DNA of 64,000 bases from Aporrectodea caliginosa (lineage: Eukaryota; Annelida; Clitellata; Crassiclitellata; Lumbricidae). The stretch is taken from contig JACEVL010000005.1 of the NCBI GenBank assembly GCA_020284085.1, positions 1,719,215-1,783,214 on the forward strand. Direction: 5' to 3'. The translations under genes and the position numbers were made by a program. The notes beneath the pieces were generated by a model that was not told the DNA's origin, ran no database searches, and worked only from the letters and a program-made list of their open reading frames with translations. Shown here one piece after another: positions 53,393 through 64,000 of the stretch. Position 1 is the first letter of the stretch; the number at the start of each line of letters is the position of its first letter.

Positions 53393-54120
53393 TTATGCGA
53401 CTGCATAACATTACTCTAAACTTAAAGAAATGTATCTTTGGTAAGAGTGAGGTAAAGTTCATCGGTCATGTGGTTGGTTCTGGAACGATTCAAATGAATC
53501 CAGATAGAATTGAAAGTTTAATTAATTTGAAAACTCCAGAAACGAAGAAACAAGTTAAGCAATTGCTGGGATTTTTTGGTTACTATAGACAGTTTATCAA
53601 AGATTTTGCACAGATTGCGAAGCCTCTATCTGATTTGACAAGCAAACATGTTTCAGATAAGATTGATTGGACTGATAGACATCAACAGGCATTTAATTTA
53701 CTTAAAGATGCTGTACGCTCTAAAGTTGTTTTATATGTTTTGATGTTGGAAAACCTTTTAATTTGTACTGCGATAGTAGTGATTTTGCAGTAGGAGCTGT
53801 TTTAACGCAGATGGATGATAAGGGAATAGAGCGCCCTGTGTCATTTATAAGTCAGAAGTTGACTGACACCCAGAAGAGATGGGCAACTGTGGAGAAAGAA
53901 GCCTATGCTATTGTTTGGGCTCTAAATAAGTTGAAAGAGATAATCATTGGATCTAAAGTTCACATCTTTACCGATCACAATCCTTTAACTTATCTGACTG
54001 AATCTATGTCTAAGTCTGCTAAATTGGTGCGTTGGGCTTTGGCACTGCAAACTTTTGATGTAGAAGTTAATTATAAGAAAGGACGATTAAATGTTGTAGC
54101 AGATTGTTTATCTAGATTAT
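53393..54120 (+). pseudogene. pol: Ty3/gypsy pol 3' fragment: RT thumb and RNase H
   Basis: The reading frame begins inside RT: KKCIFGKSEVKFIGHVVG, then QLLGFFGYYRQFIKDFAQIA and AKPLSDLT. A one-base shift near 53745 leads to RNase H: YCDSSDFAVGAVLTQ, RWATVEKEAYAIVWAL, IFTDHNPLTYL, ending NVVADCLSRL. The 5' end is cut exactly where the Helitron-like repeat ends. No integrase follows RNase H; the frame stops and the purine tract comes next. Confidence 0.88.
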
Positions 54121-54237
54121 AAGATTGTTTATTTTACTGTTTTATATAGTATTAAGTTTATTGCATAATTTAGTACCTGATGATTTCGCAAATTTTTAAA
54201 TTTAATTTGCTCAATCCAAAGAAAGGGAAGGAGGTAA

Positions 54238-54706
54238 TGTGAACAAATGTTTTGCATATATAATGAGCACAGGTGTTCTTTAGGTTGATATATATATATA
54301 ATGTGTATCGATTGTTAAGCGGGTTTAGTCTTAGGCCTTAGTTGCGCTGTCGGCTCGTGGGCGCTTGGCCTAAAGTAGCCTAAACTTTGGCTGACGATAG
54401 ATTCTCTACACGTGCAGTTAGCGCGCCAAACTTAGAAACTGCTGATGACAGTGAATTTGAACAATACAGTGTAGTAGTTGGTTTAATGCAGTAGAGTGCT
54501 GTATGTTAGAAGTTACAGTTGAGCTGTATTGATAAGAACTTTGATTGTACGTTTGAAATAACTGTGTTTGAAGAAAGGAGAAACATTCAAAGAACTGTGT
54601 CAATTTAATTCTTAAACAGTTAGAAGTCGTTGAGCAATTTATATGTAGAGATAAGGAAAGTTCTTGAGGTAGGTCACAACTAAGAAAGAAAAGAGTTGGT
54701 GACACA
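54238..54706 (+). repeat. Probable gypsy 3' LTR
   Basis: A purine tract AAAGAAAGGGAAGGAGG (54218-54234) precedes TGTGAACAAATG. A terminus GTGACACA at 54699-54706 gives TGTG...CACA ends, ~469 bp. A TATATATATAA box is at ~54285. The right end is tentative. Confidence 0.5.
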
Positions 54707-54860
54707 TACATACATACATATATGCATAATACATGCATAATACATGCATAATACATGCATGCATACATACATACACACATACATACATACATACATCCAT
54801 ATATAGGCTACATATGCATGTCATATGTACATGCATGCATACATACTTACATACATACAG
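54700..54860. repeat. (TACA)n/(TGCA)n microsatellite
   Basis: Degenerate ATAC and ATGC repeats directly after the LTR end. Confidence 0.85.
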
Positions 54861-55084
54861 GTAGATGGAGGCATGAAAGGTTGCTACATTTAATTAACTT
54901 TCATTGACATGCTTGACACTTTCCAATAAATGGCTTAACGTTGAATTCCATATGACTGTTAGTAATAATTATTAAATACAAATCATTCACGCTGATTCCT
55001 GGTGATACTCGCTGAGTCTTAAGCTAATAGCTGTAAGTGAACAGTTGTTACATAATACGACAACAGAGACATATTCAGCTTCAC

Positions 55085-55297
55085 CTGTCTTGCAGTCTCC
55101 ACCGTGAACCACCGTGATGTTGTTGTTGGTCTGACACGCTTCCACGTTGAGCTGACATCTGCTTCCGTAAGTTCTTCCATCGCTACCACAGACTGGAGTA
55201 TACTCGAATGTGCACATCGTGCTACAGACGCACTCCGGTTGACCTGTCGAGTTCGCTTTACAGGCTTTTCCAGTAGGACACTGCACGCCAGCGCAGT
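55085..55297 (-). CDS. Kazal/follistatin-type exon, copy 1
   Basis: Minus-strand exon, acceptor TTTCTTGTTCCAG, donor CAG|GTGAAG. 213 bp, phase 1-1, so it is a symmetrical module. It encodes a short follistatin-like CAGVQCPTGKACKANSTGQP plus ECVCSTMCTFEYTPVCGSDG ... TYGSRCQLNVEAC, the six-Cys Kazal pattern (C...C...PVCGSDGxTYxxxCxL...C). Such modules occur in agrin, follistatin-like proteins and secreted protease inhibitors. It is identical to the exon at 57298-57510. Confidence 0.85.
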
Positions 55298-55348
55298 CTG
55301 GAACAAGAAACAACGGTCTCATTGTTCGAACGTTGAAGGGGTTGAACC

Positions 55349-55772
55349 GTAACGCGTGACAGAAACACACGCACATTGTAACGCGTGACAGAAGCACACA
55401 CACATTGTAACGCGTGACAGAAGCACACACACATTGTAACGCGTGACAGAAACACACGCACATTGTAACGCGTGACAGAAGCACACACACATTGTAACGC
55501 GTGACAGAAGCACACGCACATTGTAACGCGTGACAGAAGCACACACACATTGTAACGCGTGACAGAAGCACACACACATTGTAACGCGTGACAGAAACAC
55601 ACGCACATTGTAACGCGTGACAGAAGCACACACACATTGTAACGCGTGAAAGAAGCACACACACATTGTAACGCGTGACAGAAGCACACACACATTGTAA
55701 CGCGTGACAGAAACACACGCACATTGTAACGCGTGACAGAAGCACACACACATTGTAACGCGTGAGAGAAGC
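55349..55772. repeat. 29-bp minisatellite, array 1 (~14 units)
   Basis: Unit GTAACGCGTGACAGAAGCAC + ACACACATT, with AAGC/AAAC and ACAC/ACGC variants. It starts 52 bp upstream of the Kazal exon acceptor on the minus strand. It is free of stops in all three minus frames because 29 is not a multiple of 3 and the unit has no stop. Confidence 0.95.
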
Positions 55773-55789
55773 TTGGTTCGGGTCATGCG

Positions 55790-56240
55790 AGCGGCGGCAC
55801 GACTCATTGGCCGAATCGCAAGATTCGGCCATGTCAGTGATTACATGCGGGATGTCTTGCATTGACTCCCATTCCCGCAGCGGATCACTTACCGGATCTC
55901 TGCCTTGGTTTGGCGCTGCCTCGCGGGTGTGGCCCTGTTTACTTACAGGAGCTCTGCTGCTCCACGCTGAGCGTCCAGCGCCGTGGTTCTCTCCGCTCCT
56001 CTAAGCAGGCTGAGCTTCTGGTTCCCCGATCACGCTATTATGCAACGCCGTGCCTTTTCTGTTGCTGGCCCTGCAATCTGGAGCTCCCTGTGGATCTACG
56101 CCTAATGCATAGAGCCCTTGCAGCCACATTATTCTCTAACCTCAAGACTGTTCTCTTTAGCCGGGGTTGAGTCGGGAGCGCTTCTGATCAGATAAACTTG
56201 AAGGGGTGCTATATAAATCTCTGAAATGAACATTGTAATT
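55790..56240 (+). pseudogene. LINE ORF2 3' end
   Basis: Plus strand reads AIMQRRAFSVAGPAIWSS, the conserved C-terminus of a LINE ORF2 family, followed by LINE-like 3' sequence (GGGGTGCTATATAAATCTCT). Confidence 0.6.
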
Positions 56241-56249
56241 GTAGCTATA

Positions 56250-56540
56250 AGTCATCTAAAATTTATGAAACGCCACTCAGAAAGTTCAGTGGTGCTCCTG
56301 ACGGGCTCCTATTTCATCTCTGACAAATAGGAAAGATTTTAGGCGCTTGTGGAACTGATTGGAAATGGACTAAGGATCTCTAGCCGTAAGTCCTGAGGGC
56401 GATGGTTCCAGCTGGCCGGGCCAATAAGGCAAAACTCCTGGACTGGGCTGTTGAGGTGTGCATGTTGGGAACCCCTGGGAGACCAGGAAAAGCGGGAAGC
56501 ACGGACAGGCAGAGAGGGGGTCAGGGTGCAAGAGGTCGTC
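56250..56540 (-). pseudogene. LINE ORF2 tail fragment
   Basis: Minus strand reads EFCLIGPASWNHRPQDLRLE, a LINE C-terminal tail. It shares about two thirds of its bases with 58790-59130 (ACTCAGAAAGTTCAG start in both). Confidence 0.55.
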
Positions 56541-57297
56541 AAAAAGGGTGGGACAGATATAATTATATATTTATTTAATCGATTAATCTCGATTACATTT
56601 TTGAGATTAATCGATTAAAATTATTATAATCAGTACCAGCTCTAAAAACAACCCTCTAATGTCGTAGCCAATAAGCGACATAAACCAGTTCCAGCCCTGA
56701 AAAGAATTTCGTATAGCTTTGTAAAGTAAAGGTTTCAGTTGGTAGATACTGCGGCTTCCTATCCATCGCATCTTCTAGGATGATGAACTATGATGCTGAT
56801 TTTTTATCTGATATGCTTGTTTCCGCAGACCTTAAGTCTTTTTTAGCGTTCCACAGACTGTGTAATAGATGTCAGTGTTTATTTTAGGGCAAATGCAATC
56901 GGGGCGATTTTCGTCATGCAAGAAGTAGTTGTGTTGCTCGTAGTCCTCTGTGGCTGGTCCAAGGGTTTGAAAGTCACTGTTTAGCTGTGTATGTTCTATC
57001 AGTTTGTATCTAACACCATTTGCATGTTTTATCAGTTTCTATAATATTATATCAGTACTCTGAGGTCACTCAGAACTAATCCTGAACTCGTTGTTTTCAG
57101 CTTTCATACCCTTCCGCAGCTTGACCTATGGTTTATCCGAACTGTTTGATTGTGATTTCACCTGAAGCGATCATCAATAATATTGAGAGACTATTAGTAA
57201 TAATTATTCAATACAAATCATTCATATTGATTTTTGGCTAATGGCAGTAACTGAGCAGTCGTTACCAACACGACACCAGAGACATATTCAGCTTCAC
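56541..57297. other. Intergenic/intronic DNA with AT palindrome
   Basis: Contains an ATCGATTAATCTCGATTA-type inverted repeat near 56575-56625, probably a hAT-like terminus. No gene seen in the rest. Confidence 0.4.
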
Positions 57298-57510
57298 CTG
57301 TCTTGCAGTCTCCACCGTGAACCACCGTGATGTTGTTGTTGGTCTGACACGCTTCCACGTTGAGCTGACATCTGCTTCCGTAAGTTCTTCCATCGCTACC
57401 ACAGACTGGAGTATACTCGAATGTGCACATCGTGCTACAGACGCACTCCGGTTGACCTGTCGAGTTCGCTTTACAGGCTTTTCCAGTAGGACACTGCACG
57501 CCAGCGCAGT
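57298..57510 (-). CDS. Kazal/follistatin-type exon, copy 2
   Basis: Same 213-bp phase 1-1 exon as 55085-55297 with identical sequence, acceptor and donor. Similarity extends through the 52 bp to the minisatellite upstream and about 20 bp past the donor, then fades. In one transcript both would give tandem Kazal domains; the duplicate may also be recent or an assembly effect. Confidence 0.85.
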
Positions 57511-57561
57511 CTGGAACAAGAAACAACGGTCTCATTGTTCGAACGTTGAAGGGGTTGAACC

Positions 57562-58757
57562 GTAACGCGTGACAGAAACACACGCACATTGTAACGCGTG
57601 ACAGAAGCACACACACATTGTAACGCGTGACAGAAGCACACACACATTGTAACACGTGACAGAAGCACACACACATTGTAACGCGTGAAAGAAGCACACA
57701 CACATTGTAACGCGTGACAGAAACACACGCACATTGTAACGTGTGACAGAAGCACACACATTGTAACACGTGACAGAAGCACACACACATTGTAACGCGT
57801 GACAGAAACACACGCACATTGTAACGCGTGACAGAAGCACACACACATTGTAACGCGTGACAGAAGCACACACACATTGTAACGCGTGACAGAAACACAC
57901 GCACATTGTAACGCGTGACACACACACACATTGTAACGCGTGACAGAAACACACACACATTGTAACGCGTGACAGAAACACACACACATTGTAACGCGTG
58001 ACAGAAACACACGCACATTGTAACGCGTGACAGAAACACACGCACATTGTAACGCGTGACAGAAGCACACACACATTGTAACGCGTGACAGAAACACACG
58101 CACATTGTAACGCGTGACAGAAGCACACACACATTGTAACGCGTGACAGAAGCACACACACATTGTAACGCGTGACAGAAACACACGCACATTGTAACGC
58201 GTGACAGAAGCACACACACATTGTAACGCGTGACAGAACACACACGCACACACACATTGTAACGCGTGACAGAAACACACGCACATTGTAACGCGTGACA
58301 GAAGCACACACACATTGTAACGCGTGACAGAAGCACACGCACATTGTAACGCGTGACAGAAAACACACACACATTGTAGCGCGTGACAGAAACACACGCA
58401 CATTGTAACGCGTGACAGAAGCACACACACATTGTAACGCGTGACAGAAGCACACACACACATTGTAACGCGTGACAGAAGCACACGCACATTGTAACGC
58501 GTGACAGAAACACACACACATTGTAACGCGTGACAGAAGCACACGCACATTGTAACGCGTGACAGAAACACACGCACATTGTAACGCGTGACAGAAGCAC
58601 ACACACATTGTAACGCGTGACAGAAGCACACACACACATTGTAGCGCGTGACAGAAACACACGCACATTGTAACGCGTGACAGAAGCACACACACATTGT
58701 AACGCGTGACAGAAGCACACACACACATTGTAACGCGTGACAGAAACACACGCAATT
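57562..58757. repeat. 29-bp minisatellite, array 2 (~41 units)
   Basis: Same unit and same offset from its Kazal exon as array 1, about three times longer, with a few 27-31-bp length variants and rare T/A changes (CACGTGAC, GTGTGAC). Confidence 0.95.
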
Positions 58758-58789
58758 GTATTATTGTTACTGCAATCGAAAATTTATAA

Positions 58790-59126
58790 AGTAACACTCA
58801 GAAAGTTCAGCGGCACTCCTGACCGATACCAGTGTCATCTCTGAGAAACAGGAAAGTTTCTAGGCGATTTAGGAACTGAGGGGAAGATAGGCTAAGGTGC
58901 TCTACCCGCAGGTCTTAAGGAAGACGTTTCTAGTTGTACGGGCCAGAAAATACAGAGCTCCAGGACTGGTCCGTAGTGGTGTGCATGCGGAAACCATCAG
59001 GGAACGTGATAGGAAACCCATCCACTGAGTCAAGGGAGATAGGATGTGAAGAGAGGAAGAAAACTTCGCTACTGAGGAGCCGGTCCTCCACTTGCTGGAC
59101 CACCTCCGTTACACTTCTAAGGGTTC
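58790..59126 (-). pseudogene. LINE tail fragment, second copy
   Basis: Alignable with 56250-56540 (CACTCAGAAAGTTCAG..., CCTGACCG, GTGTGCATGC). It directly borders the zinc-finger frame. Confidence 0.45.
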
Positions 59127-59774
59127 TCATGAGTTGCCTCTCACCTTGTCACCTTGTGCCGTCGATTCGCTGAATCCTAGCACCGCCAAATTATCTAGTC
59201 CGATAAATGATTTCTGACAAAACTGGCACCTGTATGATTTTTCACCAGAATGGGTTCTCATGTGCGTTTTCAGATTACTATCCTGATTAAATGATTTCTG
59301 ACATAGCCGACACCTGAATGGTTTTTCACAAGTATGGATGCTGATGTGCGTTTTCAGATGAGCACCTACATTAAATGATTTCTCACATAACAGGCACCTG
59401 TATGGTCTTTCACCAGTATGGATTATCATGTGCGTTTTCAAAGTACCACCTTGATTAAATGATTTCTCGCATAACTGGCACTTGTATGGTTTTTCACCAG
59501 AATGGATTCTCATGTGTCTTTTCAGAGTACTACCCGTAATAAATGATTTCTGACACAATTGGCATCTGTATGGTTTTTCACCAGTATGGGTTCTCATGTG
59601 CGTTTTCAGGTGACCACCTTCATTAAATGATTTCTCACATAACTGGCACCTGTTTGGTTTTTCACCAGTATGGGTTCTCATGTGCCTTTTCAGAGTACCT
59701 CCGTGATTAAATGATTTCTCACATAACTGGCACCTGTATTGTTTTTCTCCTGTATGGGTTTTCGTATTCTCCAT
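59127..59774 (-). CDS. C2H2 zinc-finger protein (six full fingers, truncated seventh)
   Basis: Six complete C-x2-C-x12-H-x3-H fingers are joined by THTGEKPYRC-type linkers, as in KRAB-less poly-zinc-finger DNA-binding proteins. The seventh (YRCQFCQKSFIGLDN) loses its histidines where the frame runs into LINE-like sequence, ending at the stop at 59127. The first finger is preceded by MENTKTHTGEK, a finger remnant, so the true N-terminus is probably in an upstream exon or lost. Likely a nuclear DNA-binding protein or a fragment of one. Confidence 0.8.
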   Translation of the reverse strand: MENTKTHTGEKQYRCQLCEKSFNHGGTLKRHMRTHTGEKPNRCQLCEKSFNEGGHLKTHMRTHTGEKPYRCQLCQKSFITGSTLKRHMRIHSGEKPYKCQLCEKSFNQGGTLKTHMIIHTGERPYRCLLCEKSFNVGAHLKTHISIHTCEKPFRCRLCQKSFNQDSNLKTHMRTHSGEKSYRCQFCQKSFIGLDNLAVLGFSESTAQGDKVRGNS

Positions 59775-60374
59775 CAGGATATTAACTTAGTTGTCAATTT
59801 CAATGTTCTTCACCAGTATCGGTTCTTTGATGAGCTGTCAGACGATCACATTGACTACACAGTTTCTGGAACAACTGACATATGCTTGTGTTTAAATGAT
59901 TCGTATGTGCTTCACAAGATTTTAGAGAAAGTCGGGAGTTTTTACAAGGACAGTGTTGGTATGCGGTTCAAAGCAATTGCCTCTGTAAAAGGTTTCTGCA
60001 ATTGTTGTTGTCGTAGCTTTTCCAACATCAGCAGTGACCAGTTACTTCATTTAAGTTCGCCTTTCAGATGCTTACAAGAAGAGTCCATGTTTCGTGTAAC
60101 AAGAAGAGTTCATGTTTCGTGTATCAGTAGCAGTTCTTTTCGAGTAAAATAAGAAATAATTCACACAGAAAAAACTTTATGACGAAATACTGAAGCTATC
60201 CATCCGTTGTATAATTGTACAATTGATCTTGTCGACACTCTTCCTTTACTGGTAGATCGCTTTTCGCACACCCAAATCTTATGCACTTGATCACGAGTGT
60301 TTTTAGAAAATACATAACCATAGTTGTTGTGAACCAGCTTTGCCTTTAATCGTTCCGATATAACCCGTTCTGCC
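59775..60374. other. Unassigned DNA upstream of the zinc-finger frame
   Basis: Contains a degenerate finger-linker trace near 59805 (TTCACCAGTATCGGTTCTTT). Otherwise no recognisable gene. Confidence 0.35.
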
Positions 60375-60382
60375 TAGTAAGC

Positions 60383-60500
60383 CGGGGGCGAATCTTCCGG
60401 AGGCGAATAAACCGGGGGCGAATCATCCGGGGAGCGAATCTTCCCGGGGGCGAATCTTCCGGGGCGAATTGTCCGGGGGCGAATTGTCCGGGAACCTAAT
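60383..60500. repeat. Short-phrase tandem repeat CCGGGGGCGAATCTT
   Basis: About eight copies of a 13-17-bp phrase ending in ATCTT, ATCAT, AATAAA or ATTGT. Confidence 0.75.
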
Positions 60501-60589
60501 GGCAAGCGTGGTGGCGCTCATATGTATGAAATAACAGCAACTTCATTTTCTTAGGCTCCGCATATGAGGGCAGGTAGACAGTTCGCCTC

Positions 60590-60730
60590 GCCATCTGACC
60601 TTCCCACCGATAACGTAATCGATCTCCGTCAATGGAGGTGAAATCTGAAAATAAATTTTCCCCCACCGCGGATTTAAACCCGACGACCTCCCGACATCAT
60701 GCTAACCACTGCACTATCGCTTTCACCCTA
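60590..60730 (-). repeat. tRNA-derived SINE-like element
   Basis: The minus strand has an A-box-like TAGTGCAGTGGTTAGCATG (60698-60716) and a B-box-like GGGTTTAAATCC (60670-60681) at tRNA-like spacing, followed by non-tRNA sequence. Confidence 0.55.
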
Positions 60731-60934
60731 ATTTTCTTTGTTGCCAGTCTTACAGTCAATGCGAAGCTAAGTTCCCTCGCACCGTCGTCTACAATGATTT
60801 TAGTGATTCACGAAAACTCTCAATTAACAACAGACTAAAATGTCCACGCAAACAGCTCGAGTTCAATAATTATCCCGTGCGAACGGTGAGAACTTTCCTT
60901 ATTATTACATACAGTGCTTAAAGTGTAAAAAAAG

Positions 60935-61055
60935 AAGTGCCTGGACGCCCCTTACCTTTCCCTCCCCTCCTCCCACCAATACCCTTTTCCCAAACCCCTT
61001 CCCCTCCTTACTTCCCCGTCCCTCTCCTCAACCCCTCTCCCTCCGATCAGAGGTG
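60935..61055. repeat. Pyrimidine-rich low-complexity tract
   Basis: C/T-dominated sequence (CCCCTTCCCCTCC-like). Confidence 0.7.
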
Positions 61056-61142
61056 CAACTATAAAATGTCTCCTGATGTGCTCATATTGCAAGCGCCGAT
61101 GGCACGAAGCCGTGAGTTCCCATGCATATAGGCCTAACGGTG

Positions 61143-61250
61143 GCCTGACAAAATGTCATGTTACAAAATGTCAGCGACAAAATGTCAGCGACAAAATGTC
61201 ATAGCGACAAAATGTCACCTGACAAAATGTCGCCGACAAAATGTCATAAG
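61143..61250. repeat. Short-phrase tandem repeat GACAAAATGTCA
   Basis: Seven copies of GACAAAATGTC with 2-8-bp spacers (AGC, ATAGC, ACCT, GCC). Confidence 0.8.
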
Positions 61251-63164
61251 TATAAATCAGTAAATAAGCGATAATTTTATTAATTGATAATTAATCAAAG
61301 CAAAATCTACTAAAACGGTTAAATTTGTCATGGAACCGGCCTAACGACTAGGGTGTCTGAGGGAGCGTCGTGAGCTCCCTCCGCGGGGTCTGGAGAAGCC
61401 AATGCATTTTGTAGCAATTGTTATTAAATGGAAGACGTGCAAGGCTCTTGTTTTCCAGCAGTTTCTGAACGATAAAGTTATGAAAACTTCATGGTTTATC
61501 CAGAGTCCCAGACCAACACCACAACAATTTCAAAGTTTTATTTTAATTAAAAGAAATAGGTTTCGTCTTTACCTTTCGCCTTCGGCTCTTTCAGAAGTGT
61601 CTAGTTAATTTTTGCAGTAAAAATAGAAGTTATCACCATGCATCGTATCACACAGAATGACAAACAACAGGGGAACAGAGTAAGTGAGTAACATTTAAGC
61701 CAGCTCTGAATTTTTATTCAGACTTCCGAGTTCCATGTAAATCTGTTTCAGTTAAAGCCAACTACCATACCAGAAAATTTACAAACAGTAAAACAGATAA
61801 TATTGAAGCAGTTCACAAAGATAAGAAATAAATTGCTTTGAATTAAGCTTCACTCTAATTACTGCTAACATAAAGGAATTACTGTTAACATACTTCTAAG
61901 AAAATAATGACATTGAAGTAAAGTCATTGATGGCATCACAGAGAATGAGAACAACAGTGAAACAGTTAATCCAGCTTTTAACACTTTAACGACGAGTGTA
62001 GGACTACTGAAAGCGACACACAAACAAAAGCAGCTCATTCTTAAAGTGTGAAATGTCACAATATGGAACACATGGCTCCAGTTTGTAAACATGACCACCA
62101 GGACAGATATCCATTTAGAAATTTCTGCTTCTTCTGTGCCCTCTAAACAACCAATCTGTACTAAGTACACTGTAAGACTTCTTAAGTACCTAATAATTTA
62201 AGAATACAACTAGTACACTAAGTAATATATTGCATACTTATACAGCCATATACGATTGTCCATGCACAATTGAAATATTATAAAATTAGATAGCACATGA
62301 ATATATTGGCCACTATTATACTATACCATAATGCTTCCGCAGAGTGATTCTTGCCTGTCGAAGCCACACTTAAAATTCTATTCCACTCCATTCTCAGTTC
62401 CTTGCTGAAGAAGTAGGGCCATTCATGCAAACAGCATCTGCAGCAGTAATGACAAAAGCAGGCAGGTTAAACAGAATCTTTGGATTCACATAATAGGCAC
62501 ATTTAACATCCTAATGAAAAATTGCTCCTACACATAGGCCTACTTATACTTGTGAAACATTTATACGTTGTACTTATAGCTGACTTTTGTAAGTGATTTA
62601 TATATTGCTATATTGATCACTTCAGCTACATATGTAGATTATATACACATTATAATAGAATTAGTTATCTGTTATTCTTATATGAAGGCATATAATTGAA
62701 AACATTCAATAAGTACAATACAGTACCGTATTTAAATAAGAATATCACAAAGAAGATCAGACCTCAAGGCAACCAGGAAATGCAGCAATGGAATTTCTGT
62801 TTTAACCTCATGGCGCAAACCTCATCTTGCAAAACAGAAGTCTGCAGTCATTGTCCTTAGTGTGCAAGGGGTGCTCATGGAACACGTTTTCGCATCTATG
62901 TAACTGGGATTGGATTTAATTAATTACTTAGTAACTTCTACCCCACTGTTATCTAATGCTCAAGGCATCAACCAATGGCACATGTCTTCTTCAAAAATTA
63001 TAAGACTGACGTAAAAGGAACGGATCGTGAATAATGTGAATAACTTGAGTTCACTGTTCTGTCACCCTGAAACTCAATTCAGACAGAATCTCTCTAGAGC
63101 AGGAAACCAAGGCAACAACTTAAGTACACAGACCGTAGCATGCTTGACTAGAAAATATACTTAC
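61251..63164. other. Intergenic or intronic DNA
   Basis: About 1.9 kb of AT-rich sequence with no gene or organised repeat I can support. Confidence 0.4.
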
Positions 63165-63281
63165 ATTCGAAGGCTTACTCCACACAACAGCAGAACGTTT
63201 CAAATCAGTAACACTCTGCTTCTTGCACCTTCCATTCCAGTAAAACTGCAGGACCAGACAGATGGTAATCAGTCGTTTCAT
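63165..63281 (-). CDS. Possible first coding exon with signal peptide
   Basis: Minus strand: ATG at 63281, MKRLITICLVLQFYWNGRCK reads like a signal peptide. The 39-codon frame ends at a consensus donor (TCGAAT|GTAAGT). A good acceptor (TTTTTTGTGTTGTATGTTACAG, near 63335-63355) lies upstream, so the ATG would be in a second exon. It is on the same strand as the Kazal exons and could be the N-terminus of that secreted protein, but the phases (0 here, 1 there) require another exon between. Tentative. Confidence 0.35.
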
Positions 63282-63504
63282 TATACCCAATACTGTCTTG
63301 CATGAATGCCTTCAACCTCGACTCGACCGAAAGCTTACCTGTAACATACAACACAAAAAAGTGCAATATGCTTATACATGTGTATTTGTGTCCGTATGCA
63401 CGTATGATGTAAGAGCAATAGTGCACATATGATTTAAGTAAGTAAGTATGTCTGTATATATTGATACAGACTCTTCATATGTGACCTTTCAAGCACCTCT
63501 CAGT

Positions 63505-64000
63505 AGTATTAAGGGTGGGTTTTAGGCCCTAGAAAAAGCTTTCACATACTTATACGATAAGTATTTAATTTGGACGCTGAAATAACAGCATTACTATCAA
63601 TGCATTTCTACAGTGTATTTTTGCTTGAAAATAGTGTATCACTTGAAGGGTGAGCACTTAGAGAAGAGCTATTGAAATAGGTGGGTGATTGTGGTTTTGG
63701 TTAGCACAAAGGGTGCTCTTCAGGCCCTATAAAGGGCTTTCACATACCTAGACTAGAAGTATTTAATTTGAAAGAGTCAAGTAACACTATATCTTGCAAT
63801 GCATTTCTACAGTGTATTTTGGCTTGAAAATAGTGTTTCACTTGAAGGGTGACCACTTAGACAATGGTGATTGATAAAGCTGGGTGATTGTTGTTTTGGT
63901 TAGCACAAAGGGTGCCCTTTAGGCCCTAGAAAGGGCTTTCAAGTACCTAGACTAGAAGTATTTAATTGAAAGAGTCAAGTAACACTATATCTTGCAATGC
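63505..64000. repeat. ~198-bp tandem satellite, 2.5 units, runs off the window
   Basis: The phrase GGGTG...TTTAGGCCCTA...AAAGGGCTTTCA occurs at 63512, 63710 and 63909; ATGCATTTCTACAGTGTATTTT recurs at the same spacing. Confidence 0.85.

Noticed and set aside
54418..54836. Cys/Met/Tyr-rich minus-strand frames
   Set aside because: Translation of (TACA)n/(TGCA)n microsatellite and LTR.
55349..58757. CRISPR-like appearance of ~29-bp repeats
   Set aside because: The units are directly adjacent with no unique spacers, in a eukaryotic intron-like context; it is a minisatellite.
55258..58797. Several 160-500-codon Cys/Val-rich minus-strand open frames
   Set aside because: They are readings of the 29-bp minisatellite, which has no stop in any minus frame; only the short 213-bp Kazal exons at their ends are genuine coding sequence.
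60590..60730. A genuine tRNA gene
   Set aside because: A and B boxes are present but the cloverleaf arms do not pair well and the B box deviates; a SINE is more likely.

Overview
The window is metazoan (invertebrate-type) genomic DNA. It has intron-containing host genes with good splice sites, LINE, copia, gypsy, hAT-like and SINE-like repeats, and microsatellites. It is dominated by three copies of one Polinton/Maverick-type (adintovirus-like) element. I cannot name the species. Only fragments of host genes are visible: a 2.09-kb internal exon on the minus strand at the left edge, three phase-compatible exons of a prolyl-4-hydroxylase-alpha-like gene at 51-52.7 kb, two identical Kazal/follistatin-type exons at 55 and 57 kb, a six-finger C2H2 zinc-finger ORF at 59 kb, an F-box-like exon at 31.4 kb and a possible signal-peptide exon at 63.2 kb.

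Polinton A (about 2.78-18.65 kb) reads left to right: protein-primed DNA polymerase B split by a truncated copia element, a zinc/HNH remnant, an adenain-type protease and two fibre-like genes (plus strand). These converge on a block of minus-strand genes: a SAP/NUMOD-like protein, the putative major capsid protein, a basic pX/pVI-like protein, several conserved proteins of unknown function and the putative minor capsid protein. It is cut off inside the minor capsid gene and lacks integrase, ATPase and PLA2. Polinton B (19.65-25.67 kb) is a near-identical partial copy: only polymerase plus the same copia insertion at the same site. Between A and B lies a decayed copy of part of the left-edge host exon. 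Polinton C (about 33.2-50.9 kb) is the same kind of element in the opposite orientation and retains the full gene set: integrase, zinc-ribbon/PLA2 protein, packaging ATPase (tandemly duplicated), capsid block, fibres, protease, HNH protein and polymerase. Every copy carries frameshifts or deletions, so none looks autonomous now.

The genes fit a virus-like life cycle: integrase for insertion, protein-primed polymerase for replication, ATPase for packaging, protease for maturation, major and minor capsid proteins for the shell, PLA2 and a membrane-active-looking protein for membrane passage, and fibres with distinct adhesion-like heads. The Polintons share an unusual regulatory layout. A TATA/poly-A block sits directly on most start codons, a perfect hairpin lies between the convergent gene blocks, and a perfect 14-bp-arm palindrome lies next to an ACGTAAA iteron array. 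All three occur in both A and C.

From 25.7 to 33.2 kb lie a Helitron-like candidate repeat, decayed LINEs with a probable hAT-like insertion, and a TA microsatellite. From 51 to 64 kb lie the host exons, a second copy of the Helitron-like repeat, a gypsy 3' end with LTR, LINE tails, two 29-bp minisatellite arrays each beside an identical Kazal exon, short-phrase tandem repeats, a tRNA-type SINE and a ~198-bp satellite running off the right edge.
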